A stretch of DNA of 64,000 nucleotides from Rhizobium sp. Root1220 (GCF_001426265.1 NZ_LMDG01000001.1:254450-318449); one strand, 5' to 3'. Positions 26,915 through 35,767 are shown, counted from the first letter of the stretch. The notes: generated by a model not told the origin, from the sequence alone. Numbers and translations: made by a program.

Positions 26915-28126
26915 ATGGTTCTCAGCGGAAAGCGCATTCTGCTCATCATCTCCGGCGGCATTGCGGCCTACAAGAGCCTCGACCTGATCCGGCGGCTTCG
27001 GGAACGCGGCGCAGCCGTGCGTCCGTTGATGACGCAGGGCGCGCAGGAGTTCGTCACGCCGCTTGCCGTCGGCTCGCTTGCTGCCGACCACGTTTTCACC
27101 GATCTGTTTTCCCGGCAGGACGAGCAGGATGTGGGCCACATCAGGCTGGCGCGCGACTGCGACCTCGTGCTGATCGCGCCGGCGACGGCGGACCTGCTCG
27201 CCAAGATGGCGAACGGCCTGGCGGACGACCTCGCCTCGACGGTTATGCTGGCCACCGACAGACCGGTGCTCGTGGCGCCGGCGATGAACCCGCACATGTG
27301 GGCGCACCCGGCGACCAAACGCAACGTCGAGACCCTGAGGGGAGATCGCGTCCGCTTTATCGGCCCGATGGCCGGCGAGATGGCCGAGAGCCACGAGGCG
27401 GGCGTCGGCCGCATGGCCGAGCCGCTCGAAATCGTCGCGGCCGCGGAATCTCTTCTCGTCGAAGGACCCAAACCCCTTGCGGGACGCAAGGCGATCGTCA
27501 CCTCGGGGCCAACGCACGAGCCCATCGACCCGGTGCGCTACATCGCCAACCGCTCGTCCGGGCGCCAGGGCCATGCGATCGCCTCCGCGCTCGCGGTGCT
27601 CGGGGCCGACGTCACGCTTGTCTCGGGGCCGGTGAACATGCCGGATCCATTCGGGGTCAGAACCGTTCATGTCGAACGCGCCGACGAGATGCGGGATGCC
27701 GTGCTTTCGGCGCTGCCCGCCGATGTTGCCGTGATGGTCGCCGCGGTCGCGGACTGGCGAGTGGCTTCCGCCGCCGACCAGAAGATCAAGAAGCATCCCG
27801 GCGAATCCATCCCGACGCTGGCGCTGACGGAGAATCCCGACATTCTGAAAACACTCGGCCATCACACGATGCGGCCCAGGCTTGTCGTCGGCTTTGCCGC
27901 CGAGACTCAGGATCTGGAAAACAACGCCAAGGCCAAGCTGGAACGCAAGGGCGCTGATATCATCGTCGCCAATGACGTATCGCCGGCCACCGGCATCATG
28001 GGCGGTACGCGCAACCGTGTGAAAATCGTCAGCCGGAGCGGTGTCGAGCAATGGCCTGACCTTGCGAAAGAGGACGTCGCTGCGAGGCTTGCCGCTCTGA
28101 TCGCCGAGCGTCTCAGGCAGGGATGA
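26915..28126 (+). CDS. coaBC: Bifunctional phosphopantothenoylcysteine decarboxylase/synthase
   Basis: About 403 residues from ATG 26915 (MVLSGKRILLIISGGIAAYK). The N-terminal flavodoxin-like CoaC part has GGIAAYKSLDLIRRL, the active-site His of HIRLARDC and the APAMNPHMW motif. The C-terminal CoaB part begins near residue 185 with ITSGPTHEPIDPVRYIANRSSG. It converts 4'-phosphopantothenate and cysteine to 4'-phosphopantetheine in coenzyme A synthesis. Normally it lies between ubiB and dut in rhizobia; both neighbours are displaced by about 11 kb. Its 3' end overlaps the convergent amidotransferase gene by 14 bases. Confidence 0.93.
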   Translation: MVLSGKRILLIISGGIAAYKSLDLIRRLRERGAAVRPLMTQGAQEFVTPLAVGSLAADHVFTDLFSRQDEQDVGHIRLARDCDLVLIAPATADLLAKMANGLADDLASTVMLATDRPVLVAPAMNPHMWAHPATKRNVETLRGDRVRFIGPMAGEMAESHEAGVGRMAEPLEIVAAAESLLVEGPKPLAGRKAIVTSGPTHEPIDPVRYIANRSSGRQGHAIASALAVLGADVTLVSGPVNMPDPFGVRTVHVERADEMRDAVLSALPADVAVMVAAVADWRVASAADQKIKKHPGESIPTLALTENPDILKTLGHHTMRPRLVVGFAAETQDLENNAKAKLERKGADIIVANDVSPATGIMGGTRNRVKIVSRSGVEQWPDLAKEDVAARLAALIAERLRQG

Positions 28127-28922
28127 CCGCAGGCGTCGGCTTCGCATTGACAGGCTCGGGCCGGAACGGAGCGATATCGAACCCGTTTTCTCCAAGTATC
28201 ACCGCACTGCCGTCCGGAATCCCCGCCCAGGCATCGACATCATCGTTCAGCGGTTCGGACACCAGGCAGTAGCCCTTGCCGACCGGCGAGGCATAAAGTG
28301 TCGGCGCCTTGTGGTCGGTCGCATAGCGGATCGCGTAGAGCGAGCTGCCGTCGGAGAAGGCGGCCGTATAGCGCACCAGCACGGAACCGAGAATTTTCCT
28401 GGCAAGCCCTTCGACAAACCGGATCATCTCGGCCATTGCTGCCATCGGCGCCTGTCGCAGGCCGAACTGCAGGGAAAGCAGGAACATCAACTCGGAATCG
28501 GTCGTGCCGCCACGAGCATTGAAAAGCTCGTCGTCGAGCATGGCCTCCATCGGTCGGCGCAGACGCTCGAAGCCTGCGATCTGGCCGTTGTGCATGAAGG
28601 ACCAGTTACTGAAGGTGAAGGGGTGGCAGTTGTCGCGGCGGGTGCCGCCGCCTGTGGCCGCGCGCACATGGGCGAGAAAGAGCGGCGAGCGGATCTGCCG
28701 CGCCAGGCTTTTCAGATTGCAGTCCGACCAGGCCGGGAGAGTATCCCGATAGCGTCCGGGCTCGGGATGGTCGCCATACCAGGCGATGCCGAAGCCGTCG
28801 CCGTTGGTGGCGGTCTTGGCGCGGGTGGCGCAATGGGATTGCTCGATCAACGAGTGCGCGGGCGAGGATACCAGCTCTTCGAGATAAAGAGGAGTTCCGC
28901 GATAGGCTGCCCAGCGACACAT
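28113..28922 (-). CDS. Class II glutamine amidotransferase, YafJ/EgtC-like
   Basis: A protein of about 269 residues of the Ntn glutamine amidotransferase type. The start should be ATG 28922: it places the nucleophile Cys directly after the initiator Met (MCRWAAYRG), and GGAG stands nine bases before it, whereas it is only three bases from the ATG at 28928. GDGFGIAWYG, the AHVRAATGG segment and MHNGQIAGF are family landmarks. Homologues include YafJ and the EgtC hydrolase of ergothioneine synthesis, but no egtB or egtD is in the window, so a general amidohydrolase is the safer call. Confidence 0.8.
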   Translation of the reverse strand: MCRWAAYRGTPLYLEELVSSPAHSLIEQSHCATRAKTATNGDGFGIAWYGDHPEPGRYRDTLPAWSDCNLKSLARQIRSPLFLAHVRAATGGGTRRDNCHPFTFSNWSFMHNGQIAGFERLRRPMEAMLDDELFNARGGTTDSELMFLLSLQFGLRQAPMAAMAEMIRFVEGLARKILGSVLVRYTAAFSDGSSLYAIRYATDHKAPTLYASPVGKGYCLVSEPLNDDVDAWAGIPDGSAVILGENGFDIAPFRPEPVNAKPTPAVIPA

Positions 28923-29365
28923 GCTCATTCACTCCGCAACCCGCCTGCCCGAAGCGGGAGAATGCTGAAACGCAACGACGATTGTCGAATCCGATGGTTA
29001 ATAACAACTCAACAGACACAGGACTTGCAAGCGGAAGATGACAAAATTCGGACGTTTCAAGCGATGAGATGCTGCAAGGCCGCATCTTCCTTCCTGAACG
29101 GTGCGTGCCACGACGGCGGACTTCGCGCTTCGACCGTGGCCCCATGGTTCGAGCAAGGACGATCCACAGGCTTCGCCTGCCCTTGCAAGGGCGCGCGCTC
29201 ACATGAAGAAATCGTTGTAAACGCTGGAGTATCTTCCGCTGAAACCGGCGCGCGGCGGAACTCTAAACAGATCAGGCCGCTGCATGGGAAGGATTTCTTC
29301 TTGCATCCCGGGCGAATCGGCCTACCTTTTACTCATCGACAACAGAACGAAAGGAAGGTGATCCA

Positions 29366-29437
29366 ATGTCTAATGAGATTTCGGACCTCGTAACGGGCAT
29401 GGAAGTGGTGACGAAAGCGAGGCAGCCCTCGCTCTGA
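29366..29437 (+). CDS. Putative 23-residue leader peptide or small protein
   Basis: ATG 29366 follows AAGGAAGG at seven bases, one of the best ribosome sites in the area, and opens a 23-codon frame reading MSNEISDLVTGMEVVTKARQ then PSL. Its end lies in a hairpin (29416-29433), and two more hairpins follow. A weak sigma-70-like pair (CTTGCA, 17 bases, TACCTT) lies upstream near 29303-29331. No run of a single regulatory codon is evident, so it is not a classical amino-acid attenuator. It could be a leader of the FadR-MFS operon or part of a separate small RNA. Confidence 0.35.
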   Translation: MSNEISDLVTGMEVVTKARQPSL

Positions 29438-29450
29438 ACCCGCCTTCCTT

Positions 29451-29468
29451 GGACCGCGTAAGCGGTCC
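29451..29468 (+). other. RNA hairpin in the putative leader
   Basis: Perfect 7-bp stem GGACCGC / GCGGTCC with loop GTAA. It lies between the small reading frame and the terminator hairpin, as in a small structured RNA or attenuator. Confidence 0.45.
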
Positions 29469-29495
29469 GGCCAAGTTTCAGGCCAAAGCTCATGG

Positions 29496-29520
29496 AAGGG
29501 TCGCCCCGGGCGGCCCTTTT
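29496..29520 (+). terminator. Terminator or attenuator upstream of the FadR-type gene
   Basis: A 10-bp stem AAGGGTCGCC / GGCGGCCCTT with one G-T pair and a 3-base loop, ending in a short T-tract (CCCTTTTCC). It is 81 bases before the FadR-type start codon on the same strand. Confidence 0.65.
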
Positions 29521-29550
29521 CCGTTTCTACATAGCCGATTGACGAAGAAT

Positions 29551-29605
29551 GCATCTTGGATTACTCATAAAGTCATCTGATGACTTTATGAGTAATCCAA
29601 GATGC
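29551..29605. repeat. 55-bp perfect palindrome over the FadR-type start codon
   Basis: Two 27-base arms (29551-29577 and 29579-29605) are exact reverse complements around a single T at 29578. The centre reads AAGTCATCTGATGACTT, similar in form to FadR-type GntR operators. The right arm includes the ATG at 29602, so in RNA a long hairpin would also sequester the start codon. A 55-bp perfect match far exceeds a usual operator. Confidence 0.9.
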
Positions 29606-30279
29606 GACCTCTGACAAAAACAAATCTCGCAGACACCGCGATCGAAGCCATACGCGGCGAGATCCTGTCGAAGCGATGGGCAGTTGGCGAGAAGCTGCCG
29701 AACGAGGCGACCCTATCAGCCACGCTGTCCGTCAGCCGCGGAACAATCCGCGAGGCGGTACGCGTGCTGGCCTCGCAGGGTCTTTTGGAGACCCGTCAGG
29801 GCTCAGGCACCTTCATCCTGTCGACCATCGACGCAGCCTTGCCGCTTTCCATGGCGCGGCGCGCGAGCCTGCGCGATCTGTTCGAGGCGCGCTGTGCGCT
29901 TGACGTCGAGGCGGCACGCCTCGCCGCAAGCCGGCAGTCAGCCGGCACGGTGAGCGGGTTGCGGGCGCTGCTTGCAAGGCGTGGTAATTTCGCGGGCGGC
30001 GACCCGGCTGGGTTCGTGGAACGCGATCTTGCCTTTCACAAAGCCGTCATCGCAGCCTCCGGCAACCGTGCGATGATCGAGATCTACGACTTCTTCACGG
30101 CGTCGATTGCCGAAACGATTGTCGCCACGCTTGGAAACGACATACCCGAGCCCGACATGCAGGCACATGCCGACATCATCGACGCGATTGCGACCGGCGA
30201 CCCGCAGGAGGCTGACGCAGCGGTCCGCCGCTTCATGGCCCCTGTCATCACCGCGCTCGACCGGATGCTTCACTCATGA
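29602..30279 (+). CDS. FadR-subfamily GntR transcriptional regulator
   Basis: A 225-residue protein. Residues about 10-75 are the GntR winged helix (EKLPNEATLSATLSVSRGTIREAVRVLASQ is its core), followed by an all-helical FCD domain (LRDLFEARCALDVEAARLAA, with DLAFHKAVIAASGN). FCD domains often bind small carboxylates with a metal. The start codon lies inside the 55-bp palindrome, and no ribosome site stands before it other than sequence within that palindrome, which suggests autoregulation. The stop overlaps the MFS start (ATGA), so the two genes form one unit and the transporter is probably a target. Confidence 0.87.
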   Translation: MRPLTKTNLADTAIEAIRGEILSKRWAVGEKLPNEATLSATLSVSRGTIREAVRVLASQGLLETRQGSGTFILSTIDAALPLSMARRASLRDLFEARCALDVEAARLAASRQSAGTVSGLRALLARRGNFAGGDPAGFVERDLAFHKAVIAASGNRAMIEIYDFFTASIAETIVATLGNDIPEPDMQAHADIIDAIATGDPQEADAAVRRFMAPVITALDRMLHS

Positions 30280-31568
30280 CCGCCCCCCTGCAGGATTCAC
30301 TACACATCCACGACCTTGCGGACGAACAGCTGATCGACGCCGAAGCCGACAGCGTACCGCAGCCGCAACCGCCCTCCAACAGCAGCCCGATGGCGCGCCT
30401 GTTGCTCGGCGCGAGCCTTGTCCTCATTGCCTTCAACCTGCGGCCGGTGTTTTCCAGTGCGTCGGCATTGCTTCCGGAAATCCGCAGCGAGCTTGGCCTG
30501 TCAACACTCGGCTCCAGCCTGCTCACTACATTGCCAGTCGTCTGCCTCGGCGCCTTTTCGCCGCTGGCCCCGCGCCTCGCGCAGCGGATCGGCGCCGAGC
30601 GCACCCTCCTCGGGGTGCTTTTCCTGCTGGCAATCGGCACCGCCATGCGCGGCCTGTCATCCGTCCCCCTGCTGTTCCTCGGAACCGCGCTGGCGGGCGC
30701 CTGCATCGCCGTCGGCAATGTCCTGCTGCCCGGCCTTGTCAAACGCGATTTTGCCGATCGTGCCGCCTTGATGACCGGCTTCTATACGATGGCGCTTTGC
30801 GCCGGCGCAGCCAGCGCCGCGGGTCTGACGCTTCCCGTGGAGCGGATGCTTGGCGGCTCCATGGCTGGCGCCCTTGCGATCTGGGCATTGCCCGCGCTGG
30901 TCGTCGGATTGATCTGGCTGCCGCAGGTGCTGTCGACCAGGGTGCAAGTCAAGCGCAGCGGCTTTTCGGTCGAGGGTCTCTGGCGGGACCGGCTCGCATG
31001 GCAGGTGACACTGTTCATGGGGCTGCAATCGGCACTCGCCTATTGCGTCTTCGGCTGGCTCGTTCCGATCCTGCGCGAGCGCGGACTTGACGGCGTCACG
31101 GCCGGAGCGATCGTTTCCGTATCGGTGATGGTCCAGGCGGCTGCCTGTCTGGTTGCACCCCATATAGCTGTCAGGGGCAAGGACCAGCGCGCGATCAATG
31201 CGTCGCTGTGCGGGGTGGCGGTCGTTGCGCTTCTCGGACTTCTGTTTGCGCCTTTGTCGACCGTCTGGGTCTGGGCTGTCCTGCAGGGCATCGGTCAGGG
31301 TGGCCTGATTGCCGTTGCCATGACCACGATCGTTCTGCGATCGCGCGATGCCCATGTGGCCGCACATCTCTCCGGCATGGCGCAATGCGTCGGATACCTG
31401 CTTGCCGCGACCGGACCGCTTGTTGTCGGGCTCATCCGCGGCTGGACCGGCAGCTTTGCCTGGTGCGCCGTCCTGTTCGTTGCCCTCGGCGTCGGCGCCG
31501 CGGTCAACGGCTGGAGCGCCGGCCGGGCCATGCACGTCAACGCCCGTACGGTTGAACGGGTGGGTTAG
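30276..31568 (+). CDS. MFS transporter, CynX/NimT family
   Basis: A 430-residue major-facilitator protein with twelve predicted segments and a soluble, acidic N-terminus of about 38 residues. The first segment and following loop (LIAFNLRPVFSSASALLPEI) are typical of the CynX/NimT (cyanate or 2-nitroimidazole) branch. It overlaps the FadR-type regulator by four bases, so expression is coupled. The actual substrate is unknown; the name reflects family only. Confidence 0.83.
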   Translation: MTAPLQDSLHIHDLADEQLIDAEADSVPQPQPPSNSSPMARLLLGASLVLIAFNLRPVFSSASALLPEIRSELGLSTLGSSLLTTLPVVCLGAFSPLAPRLAQRIGAERTLLGVLFLLAIGTAMRGLSSVPLLFLGTALAGACIAVGNVLLPGLVKRDFADRAALMTGFYTMALCAGAASAAGLTLPVERMLGGSMAGALAIWALPALVVGLIWLPQVLSTRVQVKRSGFSVEGLWRDRLAWQVTLFMGLQSALAYCVFGWLVPILRERGLDGVTAGAIVSVSVMVQAAACLVAPHIAVRGKDQRAINASLCGVAVVALLGLLFAPLSTVWVWAVLQGIGQGGLIAVAMTTIVLRSRDAHVAAHLSGMAQCVGYLLAATGPLVVGLIRGWTGSFAWCAVLFVALGVGAAVNGWSAGRAMHVNARTVERVG

Positions 31569-31657
31569 AACGGCTGCTCACCATCTGTTGATTTCCCGGT
31601 CTGTCCGGCAATGCTACGCTGCCCCACGCCAAGCCGCACTTGACGGAGGAAAGAGCC

Positions 31658-33187
31658 TTGCGTTTTCGATCGGTCATTCTGCTAGCCGCCGCCCTGCTTG
31701 TCCCCCTTGGCCCGGCAGTCGCGCAGGAGAAGACCGGTCGCGCGGCGGCGGTTCAAACAGCACCGCGCGATGGCGTGCTGAAGCTCCTGCCGGACGACTC
31801 CGTCACCGAGCACAGACTAACCGCCGGCGGCCGGACGATCGACTATATTGCAACGGCCGGCACGCTCAATCTCTTCGGCCCCGATGGCTCGCAGACAGGC
31901 GCTATTTTTTACACCGCCTACGTCGCAAAGGACCAACCGCCCGACCGACCGCTCACCTTTGCCTTCAACGGTGGGCCCGGCGCCGCCTCGGCCTTTCTGC
32001 ACCTTGGCCTGGTGGGCCCGAAAATTCTCGATTTCGGCCCGAACGGCGATGACGGAGCGAATGCCAAGCTAATCGACAATCCGCAGAGCTGGCTCGATTT
32101 TACCGACCTCGTCCTTATCGACCCGATCGGGACCGGCTGGAGTCGGACCGCCAAGACCGACGACGCTTCGAAATACTACAATGTCAGCGCGGATGCCGAG
32201 AGTGTCGCCAAGGCCATCGCGCTTTACGTGGCGCACAACAATCGGTCCGCCTCGCCAAAATTCCTGCTGGGCGAAAGTTATGGCGGCTTCCGCGCCGCCA
32301 AGGTCGCCGGCGCGCTTAAGGACAGCCAGGGCATCATTATATCCGGCGCCATCATGCTTTCGCCGCTACTCGAGGGGGAACTGATGTTCAATGCCGACCG
32401 GTTTGCGCTGGGAGCGGCCCTCGAGTTACCTTCGCTCGCCGCAGCCGACATGGACCGGCGCGGCGCGTTTGACGCGGCCCGGCAGCGGGATGCCGAGACG
32501 TTCGCGCTCGGCGGTTACCTGACGACGCTCGCCGGCGCGCCGCCCACCGGTGACGCGGCGAAGTCGTTCTATGGCAAGGTATCGGAGATGACAGGCATTC
32601 CACGGGAGGTCGTTGAAAAGAACCGTGGTTTCCTTGGCAGCGCCTTCGCCAAGCAATCCGGCGTACGCGCCGGCCAGGTGGTCAGCCCCTATGATGCGGC
32701 GTTCGCAACGCCCGACCCTTACCCGGAGTCCGATTACGACCGGGGTGACGATGCCATACTCGACGGGTTTACCCGCGCCTATGGCGGCGCCTTCGCGGAC
32801 TACGCCCGCCATGAGCTCGGGTTCAGGACGGAGATGACCTACTCGCTCCTCGACAGCGATATCAATCGCAAGTGGGAATGGGGCGGAGGGCGCGGCGGCG
32901 GCTCGCGCATGCAGGCAAGTGTCACCGACGACATCCGGCAGTTGCTCGGCTCAAATCCGGCATTCCATCTGCTGATTGCCCATGGCTACAGCGATCTCGT
33001 CACACCTTATGGCGTCAGCCGCTACGTCGTCGATCATCTTCCGACGTCGCTGGCGGGCGATCGCGTTGGCCTCAAGGTCTATCGCGGTGGACACATGTTC
33101 TACACTCGCGCGGACGAGCGTGCCGCCTTCACCGCCGACGCCAAGGCCTTCTACAGCACCCATCCCGCCGTGATGCCAGCCGATTGA
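31658..33187 (+). CDS. Secreted S10-family serine carboxypeptidase
   Basis: About 509 residues. I place the start at TTG 31658, seven bases after GGAGGA, which yields a clean signal peptide (RFRSVILLAAALLVPLGPAVAQ). The catalytic serine is in LLGESYGG (about Ser207), with the oxyanion segment FAFNGGPGAAS, the Asp in YSDLVTPYG and the His in YRGGHMFYTR. S10 peptidases release C-terminal residues, usually at acid pH, here probably in the periplasm or outside. It stands alone between the MFS gene and otsB. Confidence 0.85.
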   Translation: MRFRSVILLAAALLVPLGPAVAQEKTGRAAAVQTAPRDGVLKLLPDDSVTEHRLTAGGRTIDYIATAGTLNLFGPDGSQTGAIFYTAYVAKDQPPDRPLTFAFNGGPGAASAFLHLGLVGPKILDFGPNGDDGANAKLIDNPQSWLDFTDLVLIDPIGTGWSRTAKTDDASKYYNVSADAESVAKAIALYVAHNNRSASPKFLLGESYGGFRAAKVAGALKDSQGIIISGAIMLSPLLEGELMFNADRFALGAALELPSLAAADMDRRGAFDAARQRDAETFALGGYLTTLAGAPPTGDAAKSFYGKVSEMTGIPREVVEKNRGFLGSAFAKQSGVRAGQVVSPYDAAFATPDPYPESDYDRGDDAILDGFTRAYGGAFADYARHELGFRTEMTYSLLDSDINRKWEWGGGRGGGSRMQASVTDDIRQLLGSNPAFHLLIAHGYSDLVTPYGVSRYVVDHLPTSLAGDRVGLKVYRGGHMFYTRADERAAFTADAKAFYSTHPAVMPAD

Positions 33188-33197
33188 GGATGAAGGA

Positions 33198-33380
33198 ATG
33201 CATGGCACGGGCCGTTGCCACTGCACGGACTGTCAGCAACTTACTGGTCAGCGTTCCGGCGAATGGAGGAATTTCCACAATCGATCAACGCCAGGGACTC
33301 GTGCCGACGAAGCAGATATGCTGCCAATCTGCCCTGCCATGGACAACGGATCTCGATGGAGTGCATGCTATCGAAAGTGA
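33198..33380 (+). pseudogene. Possible remnant of a GFA-family zinc protein
   Basis: A 60-codon frame starting MHGTGRCHCTDCQQLTG. The CHCxxC block resembles the core of the GFA (glutathione-dependent formaldehyde-activating) family, but the N-terminal Gly-x-Cys segment and the rest of the domain are absent and what follows is unlike the family. It lies in the 237-base gap between the S10 peptidase and otsB. It may be a decayed fragment or chance. Confidence 0.25.
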
Positions 33381-33424
33381 CGCTTAGGGTTGCCTATCCA
33401 GTTTGCCGCCATAGATAAGCTACC

Positions 33425-34222
33425 ATGTCCTACCCAGAGCAGCCATTTCCCGCCACGGAACCACGGTCGGTTTCGGGGCAAGCGTCGTTGCTGAAAACGC
33501 TATCGTCCTCGCCTGAAAACTATGCGCTTTTTCTCGATATTGACGGGACACTGCTCGATCTGGCCGAGGTGCCGGATGGCATTGTCGTACCAGCAACCTT
33601 ACCGCAGGCGCTCGATGCCGCATCTCGAAAACTCGGCGGCGCCCTTGCCCTGGTGACAGGGAGAGCGCTCGGGTATGCCGATCAATTGTTTGCGCCATTC
33701 CGGTTTCCGATCGCTGGGCTGCACGGGGCGGAACTGCGCTGGCCGGATGGACGAACTGCACGGGCCGAAACCACCACCGCCTTCGAAAAGCTGAAAATCG
33801 AGCTTCGCGAAGCGACGGCCGGTTTTGAAGGAGTGCTGATCGAGGACAAAGGCGCAGCCGTCGCCGCGCACTATCGCCTTGCGCCGGAGAGACGATCCGA
33901 TCTCGAGCCGTTGATGGAGGCCTTCCAGTCCCGTGTCGGGTCGGGCTGGACATTACAGCGCGGCAAGATGGTGCTGGAATTGCGACCTTCGAATGCGGAC
34001 AAGGGACATTCCGTCGACACGTTTCTCGCGCACGCCCCCTTCGCCGGCAGGCTTCCGATCGCAATCGGTGACGACCTGACCGACGAAGCCATGTTCCGCG
34101 TCGCCAACCGGCGCGGCGGACATTCGATCCGCGTCGGGCCAACGGCATCCACAACAGAGGCCGCCATGACGCTACCAGCCGCTGCGGCTGTCCGGGAACT
34201 GATTGCGCAGTTCGCCGTTTGA
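33425..34222 (+). CDS. otsB: Trehalose-6-phosphate phosphatase
   Basis: A 265-residue HAD-superfamily phosphatase. Motif I is FLDIDGTLLDLAE (Asp38, Asp40); LVTGRALGYAD, GLHGAE, the Lys of DKGHSVDTFL and GDDLTDEAMF are the other HAD and OtsB landmarks. It dephosphorylates trehalose-6-phosphate to trehalose, a compatible solute. It is followed by otsA after 43 bases, giving an otsBA pair. Confidence 0.93.
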   Translation: MSYPEQPFPATEPRSVSGQASLLKTLSSSPENYALFLDIDGTLLDLAEVPDGIVVPATLPQALDAASRKLGGALALVTGRALGYADQLFAPFRFPIAGLHGAELRWPDGRTARAETTTAFEKLKIELREATAGFEGVLIEDKGAAVAAHYRLAPERRSDLEPLMEAFQSRVGSGWTLQRGKMVLELRPSNADKGHSVDTFLAHAPFAGRLPIAIGDDLTDEAMFRVANRRGGHSIRVGPTASTTEAAMTLPAAAAVRELIAQFAV

Positions 34223-34265
34223 TCTGCGGCACGTCTGCGCTGTCTTCCCAACGAAAGGAAATATC

Positions 34266-35642
34266 TTGGGTCGCCTTGTCATTGTATCCAATCGCGTTCC
34301 GGTTCCCGAAAAGGGGGGTATCGCGCCCGCAGGGGGGCTGGCCGTCGCCCTCAAGGCCGCGCTCGAAGAGCGAGGCGGCATCTGGATGGGCTGGTCAGGC
34401 AAGTCGAGCGGTGACACGGACCCGGGGCCGCTCTCGTTGCAGGAGCAAGGTAATATCACCTACGCCTTGACGGATCTCACCGGTAAGGACGTCGAGGAAT
34501 ACTATTTCGGCTTCGCCAATCGCGTGCTTTGGCCGCTCTGTCACTACCGGCTCGACCTCGCCGAGTACGGCCGCAAAGAAATGGCCGGCTATTTCCGCGT
34601 CAATCGCTTCTTCGCACACCGGCTGGCGCCGCTGCTGCGGCCGGACGACATCATCTGGGTCCACGACTACCACCTTATCCCGCTCGCCGCCGAACTGCGG
34701 CAGATGGGCATCAAGAATCGCATCGGTTTCTTCCTGCATATTCCGTGGCCGCCGGCGGACATCCTGTTCACCATGCCGGTTCATGAAGAGATCATGCGCG
34801 GGCTGGCCGCCTACGACCTCGTCGGTTTCCAGACGGATTACGATCTCGAGAATTTCGCCGGCTGCCTGCGCCGCGAGGAAATGGGCGATGCACTCGGCGA
34901 CGGGCGGTTCATTGCCAATGACAAAGTCTTCAAGGGTGGCGCATATGGGATCAGCATAGAAACGGCTGCCTTTGCCGAGTTTGCCAGGAAGGCGGTTAGC
35001 CACAGCACGGTGAACAAGGCGCGGCTTAGCATCGAAGATCGCGACCTGATCATCGGTGTCGACCGGCTTGACTATTCCAAGGGCCTCACGCAGCGCATCG
35101 ACGCTTTCGAGCGCTTCGTCGTCAACAATCCCGGGCATCAGCGCAAGGTGACCTATTTGCAGATCACGCCGAAATCGCGCTCGGAAGTGCCTGAGTACGA
35201 GCAGATGCAGCGGACCGTCGCCGAGCAAGCGGGACGCGTTAACGGGGCGCTGGGAACGGTGGACTGGGTGCCCATCCGCTACATGAACCGCTCGGTGAGC
35301 CGACCCGTTCTGGCGGGACTTTACCGACTCGCCAAGGTCGGGCTGGTGACGCCCCTCCGTGACGGTATGAACCTGGTGGCAAAGGAATATGTCGCAGCCC
35401 AGAATCCGGATGATCCCGGTGTATTGATTCTGTCTCGTTTCGCCGGAGCGGCGCGCGAACTGAAAGGCGCGCTGCTCGTCAATCCCTACGACGTGGAAGG
35501 CACGGCCAACAGTCTGGGGCGAGCACTGAACATGCCGCTCGACGAGCGTCGCGAGCGCTGGCGGCGGATGATGGATTACCTGCTCGAGCATGATGTCTCG
35601 CGCTGGTGCGACGACTTCATGGCCGATCTGAAGGCCGCGTGA
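34266..35642 (+). CDS. otsA: Trehalose-6-phosphate synthase
   Basis: About 458 residues from TTG 34266, five bases after AAAGGAA, which gives the family N-terminus GRLVIVSNRVPVP; the upstream extension to 34203 overlaps otsB. GT-B glycosyltransferase landmarks are IWVHDYHLIPLA, GFFLHIPWPP, GVDRLDYSKGL and LRDGMNLVAKEYVA. It joins glucose from UDP-glucose to glucose-6-phosphate. With otsB it makes trehalose for osmotic and drying stress; choline sulfatase downstream fits the same role. Confidence 0.94.
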   Translation: MGRLVIVSNRVPVPEKGGIAPAGGLAVALKAALEERGGIWMGWSGKSSGDTDPGPLSLQEQGNITYALTDLTGKDVEEYYFGFANRVLWPLCHYRLDLAEYGRKEMAGYFRVNRFFAHRLAPLLRPDDIIWVHDYHLIPLAAELRQMGIKNRIGFFLHIPWPPADILFTMPVHEEIMRGLAAYDLVGFQTDYDLENFAGCLRREEMGDALGDGRFIANDKVFKGGAYGISIETAAFAEFARKAVSHSTVNKARLSIEDRDLIIGVDRLDYSKGLTQRIDAFERFVVNNPGHQRKVTYLQITPKSRSEVPEYEQMQRTVAEQAGRVNGALGTVDWVPIRYMNRSVSRPVLAGLYRLAKVGLVTPLRDGMNLVAKEYVAAQNPDDPGVLILSRFAGAARELKGALLVNPYDVEGTANSLGRALNMPLDERRERWRRMMDYLLEHDVSRWCDDFMADLKAA

Positions 35643-35722
35643 ACGCTGTCCGTCGCAAATAATCCCCGTTAACAGCGCAACCGTTCTCGTGCTGAGCGGC
35701 AGCTTGTCCTAAAAGAGACGAA

Positions 35723-35741
35723 GCCGGGTACGCGACCCGGC
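35723..35741 (+). terminator. Hairpin after otsA
   Basis: Perfect 7-bp stem GCCGGGT / ACCCGGC with loop ACGCG, followed by CTTGATTCTTT. It lies between otsA and betC and would allow separate control of betC. Confidence 0.5.
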
Positions 35742-35767
35742 CTTGATTCTTTGGCAAGGACCCAAGC

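Larger units (their letters stand above)
28923..29601. other. Intergenic region with leader-like structures
   Basis: About 680 bases without a normal-sized gene. The left half (28923-29340) shows nothing convincing. The right half holds a 23-codon frame with a strong ribosome site, three successive hairpins of which the last is terminator-like, and a 55-bp perfect palindrome running into the FadR-type gene. Each is listed separately. Confidence 0.6.

Noticed and set aside
28113-28922. EgtC of ergothioneine synthesis, tempting beside a putative ergothioneine degradation operon
   Set aside because: EgtC shares this fold with YafJ-type amidotransferases. No egtB or egtD is in the window, and the gene is 5 kb from the operon across coaBC and the SDR genes.
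29333-29554. 73-codon frame on the minus strand starting in the left arm of the 55-bp palindrome
   Set aside because: Its ATG exists because of the palindrome's symmetry. The composition looks like a shadow of the hairpin region and no ribosome site is independent of the palindrome.
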